The notes: generated by a model from the letters alone, not told the origin. A DNA stretch of 64,000 nt from Microglena sp. YARC (GCA_022414725.1 CM039463.1:24427707-24491706); one strand, 5' to 3'. Shown: positions 43,940 through 56,584, counted from the first letter of the stretch. Numbers and translations are program-made.

Positions 43940-46900
43940 TTAAGGAGAAGCAGTCATTCCAAACATGCGAATGAAACGCCAGAACACCATAGGATCAAGG
44001 GGCTTGGTGAAGGGGTCAGCACAGTTGTCCTTAGTGTTAACATAGGCAACATCCACCTGGCCATCCTCCACCAGCTCCTGGATATAGTGATGGATGACAT
44101 CAATGTGCTTGTTGCGAGGGAGCAGCTGACAGTCATTGGCCCAGCTCAAGGACCCCAAGTTGTCACCCTGAATGGTGACCAGGTCACAAGGCAGCCCTAG
44201 ATCAATTCTCAACTTTTTCAACCATTGCACCTCCCTGGCAGTCTGAGACAGGGCCTGATACTCAGCCTCACTGGAGCTAACAGCAACAGTGGGTTGCCTT
44301 TTGCTCATCCAATTCACAAGGCAGCCTCCAGCAAGCACAGCATAGCCAGTCTGAGATCTCCTGTCAGACCCATTATCAGCAAAGGATGAGTCACTAAAGA
44401 CAGTAAAAGAGAAACCAGGGCTGTGAGTGTAAGTGAGGCCTAGATGGGAATGTTCTCTCAAATACAAAAGCAAGCGCTTGGCTGCAGCCCACAGGGGGGC
44501 AGTGGGTTGAGCAGAAAACCTGGACAGGTAGCTAACAGCAAAAGAAATATCAGGCCTTGTGCAGGTAGCCAGGTACAGCAAAGCCCCCACAAGAGAGAGG
44601 TACTGGCTATTAGAGGCCAGAGGTTCTCCAGGAGGATCAGTGACAGTGCACTTGGACATGGGAACTGAAAACTTGGGCTTGGTAGCAGCAGTGAGACCAA
44701 ACTGCTCCACCAGCTCAACAATGTAGGAGTGCTGGGAGAGGTCGATCTTAACACACCTGCCGTCAGAATCAAGTGTACAAGTCATGTCCAATGAAAGGAA
44801 CTGGACAGGTACACCCATTTCCTTGACTTCCCACCCAGCTGCTTCCATAGCCTTGATCAGCAAGGCATACCTATGCAGCTCACTAAAAGCACAGATAAAG
44901 TCATCCACATAGGTCAGGACATAGCTCCACCCACCAGTAGAATCCCTCCTGAAATACAGAGCAGGTTCAGCTTTGCACATGGTAAAACCGTGGGCAACCA
45001 AAACCTGCTTTACATCTTTGCTCCAAGCCCTGGGTGCCTGCTTCAAACCATAAAGAGATTTAATTAGCTTGCACACAAGGGGAACATTGTCAGGACCAAG
45101 TTCATGAAAGCCCTCAGGCTGGTAGCAGAACAGGTCCAGACCAGGTTCCAGCTTGGCATTCAAGAATGCAGTCTTGATGTCCAGCTGCCTCACAAACATT
45201 TTTCTATGAGTGATGGCAGCAAGGAGCACACGAAGACCTGCTTTAGAGGAGACGGGGGCATATACATCATGGTAGTCCAGCCCAGGACGTTGCAGAAAAC
45301 CACGAACTACAAAACGAGCTTTAAAACGTAAAGAACCATCAGCCCATGTTTCTTGACAAATAACCATCTGCCAGATAGAATCCTCTGCCTAGGAGGCTGT
45401 GGAGTGAGGACCCAAGTGCCATGAGCAGGGAGGGAGGCCATCTCATCCTTCATAGCCTGCAGCCAGAGATCTCTGTCTGGGTTGGTAGGTAACATTGCAG
45501 CTTTATAAGAGAGTTCAGTAGAGGTAGAAATAAAAGCCCCCACGTACAAGCAGTGTACTTGTACATGGGCAGCGGGGATATCAGCAGTATCAGCAGTAAC
45601 CGGTAATAAAGCCCCCAGCGCAGCACTCATGCGTGGTTGAACAAGGCCGGCCTCCTTTGCCTCTAAATCGTCGAAGCCTGGGTACACTGGAACACCCCAG
45701 CCATACGCAGTATCTGACCCGGACCAGTGTTCGAGGTCATCACTCACATCATCTGTGACGGCCACATCGTCGCAATGCCTGGTCCAGTATAAACCACCAG
45801 GTATAGCAGGGGGTGAAGTGATCAACAACTCCCGCGAGGTATCCGAATAGGTGGACGGGGGGTGGCGACTAGTGGGCAGTGGACCTGTACTAGGTTCCAC
45901 TATGACCCGAGGCTGTCCTAATCCTACGACTTCACCGACGAAACGTGGCGCAGAGGAAGGCCCGGCGACCCCCTGAGATTCGAATAAATTAGAGCTTGAA
46001 GGAACATCAGACTCCCCCTGGCCCAATGCCGCCGCACGCGATACAGCACCATCATTACCTGGCCTGGGACGCATCGTCATCCCATGACCAGTAAAGCGGT
46101 CAACAATCGGGGTTGGTAAAGGGCCCAGGACATTGTCAGTAGTATCAAGCCCTTTACCGATGATAGCGCCAGGGGTGCGAGAAAAATACTGAGATCCATC
46201 ATAGGGAAAAAGCCCAGGGATACAGTTATAGCTAAACTGTTCATAGAAGAGCACATCACGACTCTCTACCACCTGGCGCAACTTCGGAACCCAAACAAAA
46301 TAACCCTTACTCACCAGAGAATACCCAACCAGTCTACCAGATAACGCCCTTTCGTCAAGCTTATTGCGCTTCTTCCCATTCACTAAGGTAACATAGCATG
46401 GGCACCCAAACACGCGCAATAACGATACATCAGGTAGAACCCCAAAGAACAACTCATAAGGAGTCTTGTCACCCTGATTAGGCAGCCGGTTGCGTAGGTA
46501 ACACGCGGCGAGGAAGGCATAGGGCCAGAAGGACTTAGTGAGCTTAGACTCCAAGTGAATGCTCCTAGCTACGTTCTGAAGGACCCCATTGTACCGTTCC
46601 ACAGTCGCATTCTGCTGAGCAGTGTAAGCCATGGACAATTCATGCACAGCACCAACCGATTCTAACCAATCCTCGAACCACTTCACTATAAATTCCTTAG
46701 CCCTGTCAGACCTAAGACACTTGAAAACAAATCCATGCAGCTGAGTCATCCATCTGAGGATGGTAGTTTGAACTGCTAAGGGAGCTTCATCCCTGGTTCT
46801 CAAGCACAAGACCTCAGCATAGCCAGAGTATTGGTCAGTGAGACACAGAACATAAAACTCCCCACGCAAGCCCCTAATATTAAATGGCCCCATGATGTCC

Positions 46901-47649
46901 AAGTGAAGGCGTTGTAATGGGGCACGGATCCTAGTTTTGCTTTCTTTAGGAAAAGGGATACGTTTTCCCTTTGCCTTCTGACAAGCATCACATGGGATCT
47001 TAGACAGTCTTTGCACCTGTTGGAGAGTGAGGGGTAAGTTCTGAACCAAACCCTTCCTTACAAGGTTGTGCATGGCATCATAGCCAGGGTGACCCAGCCG
47101 CCTATGCCACAACCATTCAGGAGTGGTAGGGATCACAACTCCACCATCCTCATCAACATCAAGAGCAAAAGCTGGATAATCTTCAGCACCATACAAACGG
47201 CCACGAGGGGTGTGACAAGGCCTACATGCAAACTTGTACACACCATCACTGGAGGCAGGGAAAGACCACAGAACAGAAGAGCCCTGTGTGGCAGTACAAC
47301 TAAGACTATCAAAAGAAATCTTGCAGTTGTGAGCATGGGCAACAGCATTTACTGACATGAGGTTCACCGGACAGTGTGGGATGTAGAGAACATTGGTTAA
47401 AGTGATTGGTGTTGGTAACCAATCACTACATAACACAATAGAACCCTGACCCACAGACCGTTGAACCACACCATCACCAAATTTAACTGCTGGCCCAGTC
47501 TCAGAAGCATGAAACACAGTGAACAAAGACATATCACCTGTGATTGACATCCCAGCTCCAGAATCAACATGCCAGACACCCTCAGACAGGCTCGGGCTGC
47601 AGACATTTGAAAATTTCGCAGTGCAAGAGAAAAGGACAGAGCGTACCTC
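43940..47649 (-). pseudogene. pol: Pol of copia element C, one frameshift
   Basis: Protease DSGAG at 47551-47565. Integrase zinc residues in WLWHRRLGH (about 47088-47116) and CDAC (about 46985). Catalytic D (LDIMGP), D (RSDRAKEF) and E (TVERYN) at about 46895, 46705 and 46600. A long linker rich in Pro/Ser/Gly. RT with DIKTAFLN (about 45165) and YVDDF (44898-44912). RNase H with DSSFAD, SSSEAEYQAL and IQGDNLGSL. One base is missing near 45345 (after WLFVKKHG). Stop at 43940-43942. Confidence 0.88.
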
Positions 47650-49799
47650 CTATTTCTTGTCCAAAGCATACCCATCAATCTGAGCCTGCAAGGAGGCCAG
47701 CTGCCGCGGAGTAAGCACACCTGGAAGGGCCAAGGCCATGGGCACCGGATTGGTAACCGGTGCACCAGGCTTGGTCTTACGCAGGTGCGGATGCTTCGTG
47801 AAACAGCGATCTTCCGAGTGGGTCGTCTTGCTGAGGCATGGGCCCCAAGTGCAATCCAGACGTCGCTTGTTGGAACCAGAACCCTGAGAACCAGATCCCT
47901 GCCCACGCTGAAACGCAGCATTGGCAGGAACCTGGGGAGCGTCCCGGACCAACCAGGATGCCTGGAGTCGGACCTGGGGAGAGCAATGTTCAAAATGTCG
48001 AGAGACCGATATGCCTCCAGACAAGACCAGTAATCTACAGTCTGTCTGTTAGCCAACATCATACCGTACTGGATCCGCAGCGATTCAAATCGGATCAAAC
48101 GGATCCCATTCACAATGGTTTCCATGGCGTGGCGCTGAGTGACAGGATGTCCAGCACTGCGGAGGTCAGTGCACAGACTGCGAACCATGCGAAAGAAATC
48201 ATCGACACGGTCAGAAGGGCCCATGTGCGCATTATGAAGTTCGATACGCATGAGAGGGACTCTAGAGGCAAGGGCATCAGACTGCGTCTTCCGGATATCC
48301 AAAAGGATATCCCGAGGGGTGGCAAAGTCCTGGTATACCTTGACCATATCGTCCTCCATGTTCGCGAGCATCATAGTTAAACACATGAACTCCTGACGTT
48401 CGAGAGGCAGTGCACTGAACCCCAACAGTGCAGGATCAAACCGAGACTCACCATGAATGAGGGTATTAGACCCAGCTCCAATCGCAGAAGGGACAGGAGC
48501 CAAGGACCTACGAATGTCCATGAAATACTCCGCAGCAAGACCAGCGTCAAGAGCGCGCTGGTCGTCTATGTTCCTAATCACAGGAATGGACCTCGCAACA
48601 CTCATAAGCAGCTCGAAATCTGGGCTAACAGGACACAGAGGGACAGGCACTCGCACAAACTGATAACCAAGCTTCTCGTGATCACTACGCCTCGTACCAC
48701 CAAAGGAAACACCATGATCTGGGGGATACAGAATCCCAGAAGTGACTGGACCAAGAAAAGAACGACACCTGGTACCAAGCTCAGAGAAAGCCATCACTCG
48801 GCGATGCCTCAGCTTCACACTAACATTTGCCATTGTAGCCTGCATATCCATCCGACCGTACAAAGAGCGGTTCAAGGACTCACCATCCCGTCGATCCTGG
48901 TTGATCAGGCGGTAGTCCCGCAAGTTCAAAGTCGGAGGAGATCCACCAGTGAGCAGATGCTCCCAAGATTTGCATGACCGCGTATATAGCATAGGAGGAG
49001 GGCCAGGGGCAGGAGGCAGCTCCACCGGCGGAGGCGGAGGGGGTTCCAGGGAGGCACCAGCAGCAGAGGTGCGTGCAGAGGAAACAGCAGCCTCGCGAGA
49101 GCGAGTGTGGTAGCCAGGGAGGCCACGCTCCATGGGGGCAGATGCAGAGGAAAAAGAAGCAAAGCCCTTCAAGAAAGTGGGCTTAGCCACCTCCGGGTAA
49201 GCCAGGGGAACAGGCTCAAAGGGAGGCGCCGACGAAGGCTGAGGCTGATACACAGGCGAAAGCTCTCGATTAGGCATCTGCTGATCAGCAGGCTCATACA
49301 CCGGCGAAACAGCGGAAGTCTCAAAGACACGAGTGGCAGCAGCAGATGGGGTCACGCCACCGAAGTCAGCACTCGTAGCACTCTTCAAGTCCTCCTCATC
49401 ATCAGTAGTAGTAGAGTAGTCTTCATCATAATTGAAGGGGACGCAATGAGGCTGCGGGTCTGATGCACAACGGATGATCTGTGTCTGTACACAACACAGC
49501 TTCATCAGGACATCCTCAACATCAGAGGACAGGCGTCGAACATTGAGAGAAGGAACCGTAAAGTTGGAGGATTGATCGGGGGGGGTTACTTCCTTGATGG
49601 CGGAAGGACCCTCCTCTCCGGCAGCAGAGGCCGCTGGCGCGCAGTCGTCTAGCCAATCTAGAGGAACCTTCACCCCCGTTGGGAGGATTCGGTCGCATCC
49701 ATTGCTCACAATGACACTGCGGATCCCACGAGCCCATGAAACACCATTAAGTTTGGTAAGTTTCACAAAGCCGGCAGGAGGCCCTCGCGGAAGTTGCAT
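47650..49799 (-). pseudogene. gag: Gag of copia element C, one frameshift
   Basis: The start MQLPRGPP is taken at 49799 by comparison with element A (an ATG two codons upstream also exists). The copia gag core (LPLERQEFMCLTMMLAN, VYQDFATPRDILLDI) is intact. One base is lost near 47980, after LDILNIAL. The correct frame resumes with FQRGQGSGSQGSGSNKR and the knuckle CTWGPCLSKTTHSEDRC. It ends at TAG 47650-47652, in frame with pol. Confidence 0.85.
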
Positions 49800-49836
49800 T
49801 ATCAAAGTAGTGGTAGTGATGAGGAGCCCAGTAACC

Positions 49837-50160
49837 TATCAGCTTGAAATCACTCCGGTAGAGTGGACAGTAGATTAAAGCAGCGGAACAGACGCACCAA
49901 TCTATACACGGAGACAAGGATAACGTTACAGACACAGGAGACCCATAAAGGGGCACCTGTGGTGAAAGGAGGCGGTAGACAGGAACCTAACAGGGTACAG
50001 ATCAGACCGGAGACGTAGGTGACAGGAAGCTGCCACTGAGTCATCTCAAGATGACTCAGTCCCACGGGAAGCTGGCTCAGGAGAGCCGATAGTTCTAAGG
50101 GAGTACATAAGTAGTCACCAAGTCATAAAACGCGTGAGAGCACCGCTATACATGCTGATA
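49837..50160 (-). repeat. 5' LTR of element C
   Basis: 324 bp. On the - strand it is followed by GGTTACTGGGCTCC (49836-49823), the candidate primer-binding site. Confidence 0.9.
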
Positions 50161-50165
50161 AAATC

Positions 50166-50810
50166 AATATCGTACAATACGAAGCTTGTCAGCCCTAACA
50201 ATACGTGAGGTGTGAAATAAAGCTCTAGCTTCTCAGCAAGTAGCTCAGGATGCAAACAAGTGATTTGTTCGTGTTTACATTTTCCTGGTAATAATTGTTT
50301 CTTACTGCCGAAGACGTCGAGCAGCAAAATTTCTGTTTTTTTTACTTGCAAAAGGATTTGGCTGGGGCTATGCAACCAAGTTCAACTTCAGAATGCAAAT
50401 CAAAACACATACCTTCTATTATTCTACTTCACCTCGACATTTCAGGGGCGAATGCTTTAAGCGGTGGTTTGTTCCATAAAATACATTCGAACTGAATCCT
50501 TGGTGTTGCCGGTTTGTGTTGAGAGACCCACCTCCTGGGGTGAAAATCCTTTCAGAGCCAAAAAACACAGCCATCTGATCAGATGGCTGTTTGGTTCAAA
50601 CCATTGCTTACATCATAACGCGATTGCCAACTATTCCGGGCGAGTTTAAACCACGGCCGTCGAAAATGCGCGCGCGGCAGAGGTGGTCACTGAGCTCCGC
50701 ATCTTGATCAGTTCCAGGTTAAAAACCCATGCGTGGGAACCTCTGGGTAATTCCTTAATTGGAATCACGGTATGTTGTAAGCAATGGTTTGGGTTCAAAC
50801 CATCGCTTAC
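50166..50810. other. No gene; small palindrome
   Basis: ACAGCCATCTGATCAGATGG at about 50569 is a palindrome sharing its core with 37781-37866. Fragments near 50190 and 50390 resemble the tandem repeat at 51020-51600. No coding support. Confidence 0.4.
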
Positions 50811-51012
50811 AACAGTGAAGGACTGCGGTACAGTACAACAGTAAAGGAATGCGGTACAGTATAACAGTAAAGGAATGCTGTACAGTACAACAGTGAAAGA
50901 CCGCGGTACAGTACAACAGTAAAGGACTGCGGTACAGTACAACAGTGAAGGACTGCGGTACTCTACAACAGTGAAGGATTGCGGTACAGTACAACAGTGA
51001 AGGACTGTGGCT
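50811..51012. repeat. 26-bp minisatellite, about 8 units
   Basis: Units share ACAACAGTGAAGGACTGCGG and TACAGT. Confidence 0.88.
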
Positions 51013-51600
51013 CTACCTTCTAGACCGGTAGTTCAGAATGCAACTCAAAACACATCCTTTCTATTTCATTACGTTATTTGAGTTGTGAAAGGCCGCGGCT
51101 CCAAAGCTTCTGGGCAGGCAGTCCAGAATGCAACTCAAACCACACCCTTCTATTTCACTACGCTAAATTTTGAGGTGTGAAAGACCGAAGCTCTAAAGCT
51201 TCTCGGCAGGTAGTTCAGAATGTGAATCAAAACACAGCCACCTATTTCACTGCAATATTTGAGGATTGAAAGACCGAAGCTCTATAGCTTCTCGGCAGGA
51301 AGTTCAGAATGTAATCAAAACACACCTTTCTATTTCACTATGCCATTTGAGGTGTAAAAGTCCGTGGTTCTAGCTTCTAGGCAGGTAGCTCAGAATGCAA
51401 CTCAAAACACATCCTTTCTATGTCACTATGCCATTTGAGGTGTGAAAGTCCGTGGTTCTAGCTTCTCGGTAGGTAGGTCAGAATGTGAATCAAACACACC
51501 TTTCTATTTCACTACGACATTTGAGGTGTGAAAGTCCGTGGTTCTAGCTTCTCGGCCGGTAGTTCAGAATGCAACTCAAAACACATCCGTTCTACTTCAG
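51013..51600. repeat. About 90-bp tandem repeat, 6-7 units
   Basis: Units share TTCAGAATGCAACTCAAAAC, CTTTCTATTTCACTACG, TTTGAGGTGTGAAAG and GGTTCTAGCTTCTCGG. The last unit overlaps the 3' end of the exon-like frame at 51512-51840. Confidence 0.85.
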
Positions 51601-51840
51601 AGGGCTCCAGGCCAAACATTTCGAACGCAGTCAACCACCTCTGCTCCCACTTTTTTACACGAATGACCACTCTTTCGTTCGGACTGCTGGGTTCAGCCCA
51701 GCTGTCCTCCTCAGCCTCGTAGAAAGCATCTGTGGGGTACTGGAAAGACATCTCCACACACTTGAGAAACATGCCCGGCGTTTCAAGGGTCCAGTAAAGA
51801 GCCTGCGAGTCAGGGACAAACACAGTCAATTGTACCTGGG
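51512..51840 (-). CDS. Exon-like fragment of unknown protein
   Basis: A frame that looks genuinely coding follows an acceptor-like ACCCCAG. It reads VFVPDSQALYWTLETPGMF, then FQYPTDAFYEAEEDSWAE, VVIRVKKWEQRWLTAFEMFG and LEPSEVERMCFELHSEL. It has mixed composition, unlike the repeats around it. No partner exon was found and no family recognised. The end runs into the 90-bp tandem repeat, whose units are degenerate copies of this 3' end. Probably a captured gene fragment. Confidence 0.4.
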
Positions 51841-52134
51841 GTGAAAATCCTTTCGTAGGGTGAAAATCCTTTCAATAAAAAGAACGTCACAGCAGGTCGC
51901 AGGCAGTGTTTTTCTTTTTTAGCTAAAAAGAGCAGCTTCTAGGCAGCTCCCCTGACTGACTATTCAGCCACAGCCAATGCATCCTACTGTGTCTGAAAGC
52001 TGACAAAATCCTCTGTCCAGAACTGTCTTAATCTTGAGGCTTAGCACAGTGGCTGGCGCAGGGAGCTGCCTAGAAGCTGCTGCTTGTAGCTGAAAAGAAC
52101 AACTATGCTCACAGGTACAGCGGTACGCTCTTGT

Positions 52135-52215
52135 CATGGTGGTGATTATACCCAACCACCAACTAGACATCAAGCGCTTGGTGTCCAGTTGGTGGTACGG
52201 TGTATCACTGCCATG
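52135..52215. repeat. Imperfect foldback repeat
   Basis: CATGGTGGTGAT pairs with ATCACTGCCATG across about 40-bp arms. The centre is ATCAAGCGCTTGGTGT. Related fragments lie near 32585 and 52459. Confidence 0.7.
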
Positions 52216-52313
52216 ACAGATACTGACATCCCTATTCACCGGTACCAAGTATTGTGATAGCTAGGTCAGTCCAGACAAGTAAGCCAGCAGAAGTACACCA
52301 GTACAGAAATACA

Positions 52314-52463
52314 CCAGTTGGTAGGGTATGGGGAAGCTACTCCGGGGGTAGCCACTCCGGGGGTGGGGGTTAGGGTTTAGGTGTTTAGGGGGTTTAGGGG
52401 TTTAGGGTTAACCGGTCACCCCTGGAGTGGCTACCCCTGGACTAGCTTCCCCCTACCAATTGG
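52314..52463. repeat. Foldback with telomere-like loop
   Basis: Arms of about 47 bp (CCAGTTGGTAGGG... against ...CCCCCTACCAATTGG, both with TAGCCACTCC-type words) enclose about 50 bp of degenerate TTTAGGG repeats (GTTAGGGTTTAGGTGTTTAG, GGGTTTAGGGTTAACC). Confidence 0.8.
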
Positions 52464-52686
52464 TGGTATGGTTTAATCACCACCATGACAGATATTGCTG
52501 TCCCTACATATGAAGTATTGCGATACCCAGGTACCTCTACCCTAGACCCCTAGGGCCAGGTTGACAGTACACAAGTACACCAGAAAGCCAGCAGAAGTGT
52601 CGGCTCACAGTCATGTGTTAGCTCAGGTGTGCGTTTGGAGATACACGGGTACAGGTACAGGGGTTCATAGGCAGTTGGCTGGACAT

Positions 52687-52711
52687 GGGGGGGGGGGGGG
52701 GGGGGGGGGGG
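52687..52711. repeat. G25 homopolymer
   Basis: Twenty-five consecutive G. Length is uncertain by sequencing. Confidence 0.9.
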
Positions 52712-52774
52712 ACAACTTTCTGTAGCCAAGATGATATCATGATGATCTGGTTCTATTATATGATATGATGATGA

Positions 52775-52985
52775 TGATCGCCAAGCCAAGATGATGATGA
52801 TATTATTGATGATGATCGCCAAGCCAAGCCAAGATGATGATGATATAATTGGTGATGGTCGCCAAGTCAAGATGATGATGATGATATTATTGATGATGAT
52901 TGCCAAGCCAGGCCAAGCCAAGATGATGATAATTATATTATTGATGATGATCGCCAAGCCAAGCCAAGATGATGATGATGATTAT
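52775..52985. repeat. GATGAT/GCCAAGCC minisatellite
   Basis: About five units combining CGCCAAGCCAAGCCAAGATG with GATGATGATATTATTGATG. Confidence 0.8.
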
Positions 52986-53973
52986 TGATATGTATATACC
53001 GTACAGTTGGATCGTTGAATAACTTGTTGACAGTAATGTCATTGGTTTTTCAGAGATGGACTGGCATGGGCACTACCATCTTGGCGGAGACCGTCATAAA
53101 TTATTTTACAAGTTCGCATGGTTGGTTTTTAACTCGTATGGAAACGATAGTTCTCAAACTTCCTTTCCACCATCATGCATTTCTAAGCTTGATTGGAGAA
53201 TTAGGTGGAGATGAGTTATCCATAATTTCGTGTATAGGTATTACTACTGCTTCCCTGGTTGTATTGCGTCTAGGAGTGGTCATGTGGAGTATGATCTACA
53301 CTCCTAGAGGACAGGTTTGTTAAAAAGGGTTGTTAAATATGTTAATCCATAATTCACCATTTCTCTGGTGTCTATGCTACTGCATCTTAGTTAGGAACGC
53401 ATTTGATGATGAGTTTCCTGCAAGCTTCGGTTGTGGTGATGTTCATGTTGCTGCGTTTATTTCCTCAACCTCTAACCTCGCCTGCAAGACTGCCACTGTA
53501 GCAGATCATCCGGACAGGGATGTCTGAATCACAAGAGGTTGAGATGGTTTCCATTGAGGCTTATGGCACTTGTGTCTAACCGCCTCGAGCTCGAGTAAAG
53601 TGGAAGATACTGCCCATCAAGTGGATTTCACCATCTTGATGATAGTTGATGAGGATGTTGATGGTTGATGAGGGTGTTGATGTTTAATGAGGATGAAGAT
53701 GGTTGATGATTTCTGGTTACTGTTTTCTAGGATCTTGCATAGTATGACAAGTTGCTTGCTGCCACGTATGAGAGGTGTTGAATGTACAAGTGCTGAATGT
53801 ACACGTTGTGGAAGTACACGAGGTGGATGTACATGTGTTGAATGTCCAGCTTCGCTAGGCATTTCAGGATTGCTTGGTATGGGTATAGTTCAGCTTAAGT
53901 GATATTGGGGGTGATCGCAGCCTGGATGAGCTGGTTGGACTGGATGTGTGATGAACCTTATGCCACCTACCAT
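52986..53973 (+). pseudogene. pol: Decayed copia pol remnant
   Basis: At about 53438-53640 the translation AAFISSTSNLACKTA, then DHPDRD, then EM-S--A-GT aligns in order with the segment of element C just before RT (GAFISTSTELSYKA, NPDRD, EMASLPAHGT). There are several stops. Upstream and downstream parts are not clearly assignable; 53640-53870 has GTTGATG and TGTACA short repeats. Confidence 0.55.
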
Positions 53974-56584
53974 TGGACAAGGTGGAGCTTCCAAGCTTGA
54001 GGTGGAGCTGGCTGGATGTATTGGACTGAAATGGCTAGGTTGATCTGGCTTCACTAGACTGTACTGCTAGTGTGACACGTGGGATCTTGTTTGGATTGGT
54101 TTGCGTGGCATGGTGTCGCTCAAGCGTTCCTCCCAACTCTTCCCTTTGGGTTTTATTGGCTGAACATTTAGGATTTTTCCCTCCTAGTTTTTTCCGGACT
54201 CTTTGTGTTTGAGTAATGTGTGCCTATGGCTGCCATGGCTATGACTAGCAGTCCTAGGTTTGGTTGTACCTGCGTCAGAATTCGGTTCAGCCTTTCCGCA
54301 GGATAGCACTGCTATGTGAGCTCTTAATGGGATTTTCCAATTCTGGTTTACCCTTAATTCACCCGTGTTGGTAAATTAGGTGGAGATAGATTGGGTAACC
54401 CGGGTCTTTTGAGGGATATTAATACAGGCCTGGTTTAGATTTTTGTGTAAAGTTGGAATATAATTTCTCACAAGGTATTGTTTTCCCCCTTTCAAGGATT
54501 TATGGTAGAGACTATCCTTAATGCGATCTGTCTGGGTTTCGGTTTGGGTTGTTCCTAGAGCTATTGGGAGCTACTAGTCCTAGTGTCTTATAGGTCTGCC
54601 CCTAGTCCCACCGTGGGAGGTGCTACCGAGGCAGATCTTGAATACTTTAACTGATTTTGCTATTTGTCGCCTTTGCTATTCTTGCACTTGCATGATTTGC
54701 ATCTGCTGATTATTTGGCTGCGAGTTTTGCATTTAGGATTTTTCGTTTGATATGGATCTTTCCCCTTTCTGGTTGGGCAAGTCTCCTTATCGTACATGCT
54801 CTGAGAGCGACGGATTGTTCCATCCTACACCTCCTTTTGGGGTTTTGTAGGTGTAATTTTCATTAGGAGGAGCTACTTATAGGTGTAGCCCATCCACTTA
54901 ACCATGTGGACATTTTGGATTCTGACTTGCCTGTCTGGATCTGCCCCCCTCGGCATTACTTGGCGTTTCTGAACATTTCTTTTGTTCTGGGCCTGCTATT
55001 CTTCTGGTTTGTTTTTATTTCGCTTCATTCTGAGGAATATTTGGTAGAAGCTCTTGGATACGGTGTTTGGTTATTTAAATATAACATAGCTTTGGTTACA
55101 TGGTGTATTTCTTCCTTACTTCTGAGGTGGAGTCACTAGTGTTTATCTTTTATATTTCTCTTTTTACTTCAACAGGTGGAGTTTTACAGTTCTTCGTTTT
55201 CTTAGTTAGTTGTCGGTTACGGAGCTAGGTTTTATTACAGTTCACCTGACTAGGTGGAGTGTTAGAGTTCGGTGACCAGTAAGTCAGTCTCGCTGTCTGT
55301 GGCGTGTCCACGCGTGTGAACACGTGGACTCAGCCGCAGGTCTTAGCCGTAACCTCATTTGTGAGAACCTTCCAGGGGTGCCTTAGCGGCGCCCCTTGCT
55401 TTAATTATTGCCTAAGTTAAACTATCTCTGTCCATCTCTCCACCCATTCAAACACCAAAAATGCTCATCTTGTAGTGCTATAGTGAAATCGTCAGCCATC
55501 TACAACTCTCAAGAATCTCTGAAGAGACTAAACCGGCTGAATATGTGCAGGCAAGGCTACCATATTCCAAACCGAGGAGTGTGGGATTACAGGGTCTCGG
55601 CCTCCTGATTGCCCAGCTCCTTCAGGAGTCACACATACTCCTACACCTGTTGCCCCACCCCAACCGGGAGCAACTGTGCTCGTGGAGTCGTGGGTTATAA
55701 CATCTCGGACACTTCGGCCGTGTCCTCAACTACCCTATCCTACTCTGAAGTGCGACTATCAAGAGCATGCAAGGTAACCCTCAGAGGCACATCATGCAGA
55801 GCTACAATAGGCCCGGGAGCAACCCCGGAATTTACTGCCAGCCCTTGCCTCGGACTTATCCCCAAAACCACCAGCTTAACATGTGCAGTCAAAGCTACCC
55901 AATGCCAAGCCGGTGTGGCTGGGAGTGTAGGGTCTCGGCCTCCTGACTGCCCAGCCCCTAAGGGGTGATAACTTCCCCTACACCAATTGCCCCACTCCAA
56001 CCAAGGGCAACTGTGCTCGTGGGGGACAAATCTCAATCGCTTCGGCTGTGTCCTCAACTATCCTCCTCCCGTCCGAAGCACGACTATCGGACAATCAAGG
56101 GGAAGCCAACAGAGTAACATCATGCAAGTCTCCAATAGGCTCGGGAGCAACCCCGGAATTTACTAGACGACTCCGACTCGGATCTCCCAAGGACACGTAC
56201 TTTGCCTAGGTTGCGATACTCTTGGCTTAGGTTACCTCACTCTCACAGAGGCCCCAGAGCCTGGGGGGTGGGGGGGCTGGGGCCTGGGTTCGAATCCGAT
56301 TAGTATGCGCCCAGTTGCCCCATAGCACGGTTGGACAACCGGTAATTAGAGGCAGATGCTGTGATATTCTGAGACTCCAAGAATCAATCGTCACAAGATA
56401 TGTAGAAGAGAGCGAGGTAGTCGCACTGAGTCGATGAAATGATATACTAAGGTAGTCTGTAGTGCACAGTACTGCTGACGGCAGGAAACTCGGGCCCGGG
56501 TAGTAACCGGCCCGCTCTTTGCCTACTCAGATAGAAACATATAAGTCGTCTATAACAAATGCTGAGCAGCCCGGAGTTGGCATA

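Larger units (their letters stand above)
43221..50165 (-). mobile_element. Copia element C, nearly complete
   Basis: 43226-50160 with AAATC target duplications at 43221-43225 and 50161-50165. LTRs of 323 and 324 bp differ at about four sites, so it is older than element A. All domains are present and RT is YVDD. It has two frameshifts plus the conserved TAG between gag and pol, so it is close to functional. It lies only 55 bp from the target duplication of element E. Confidence 0.93.
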
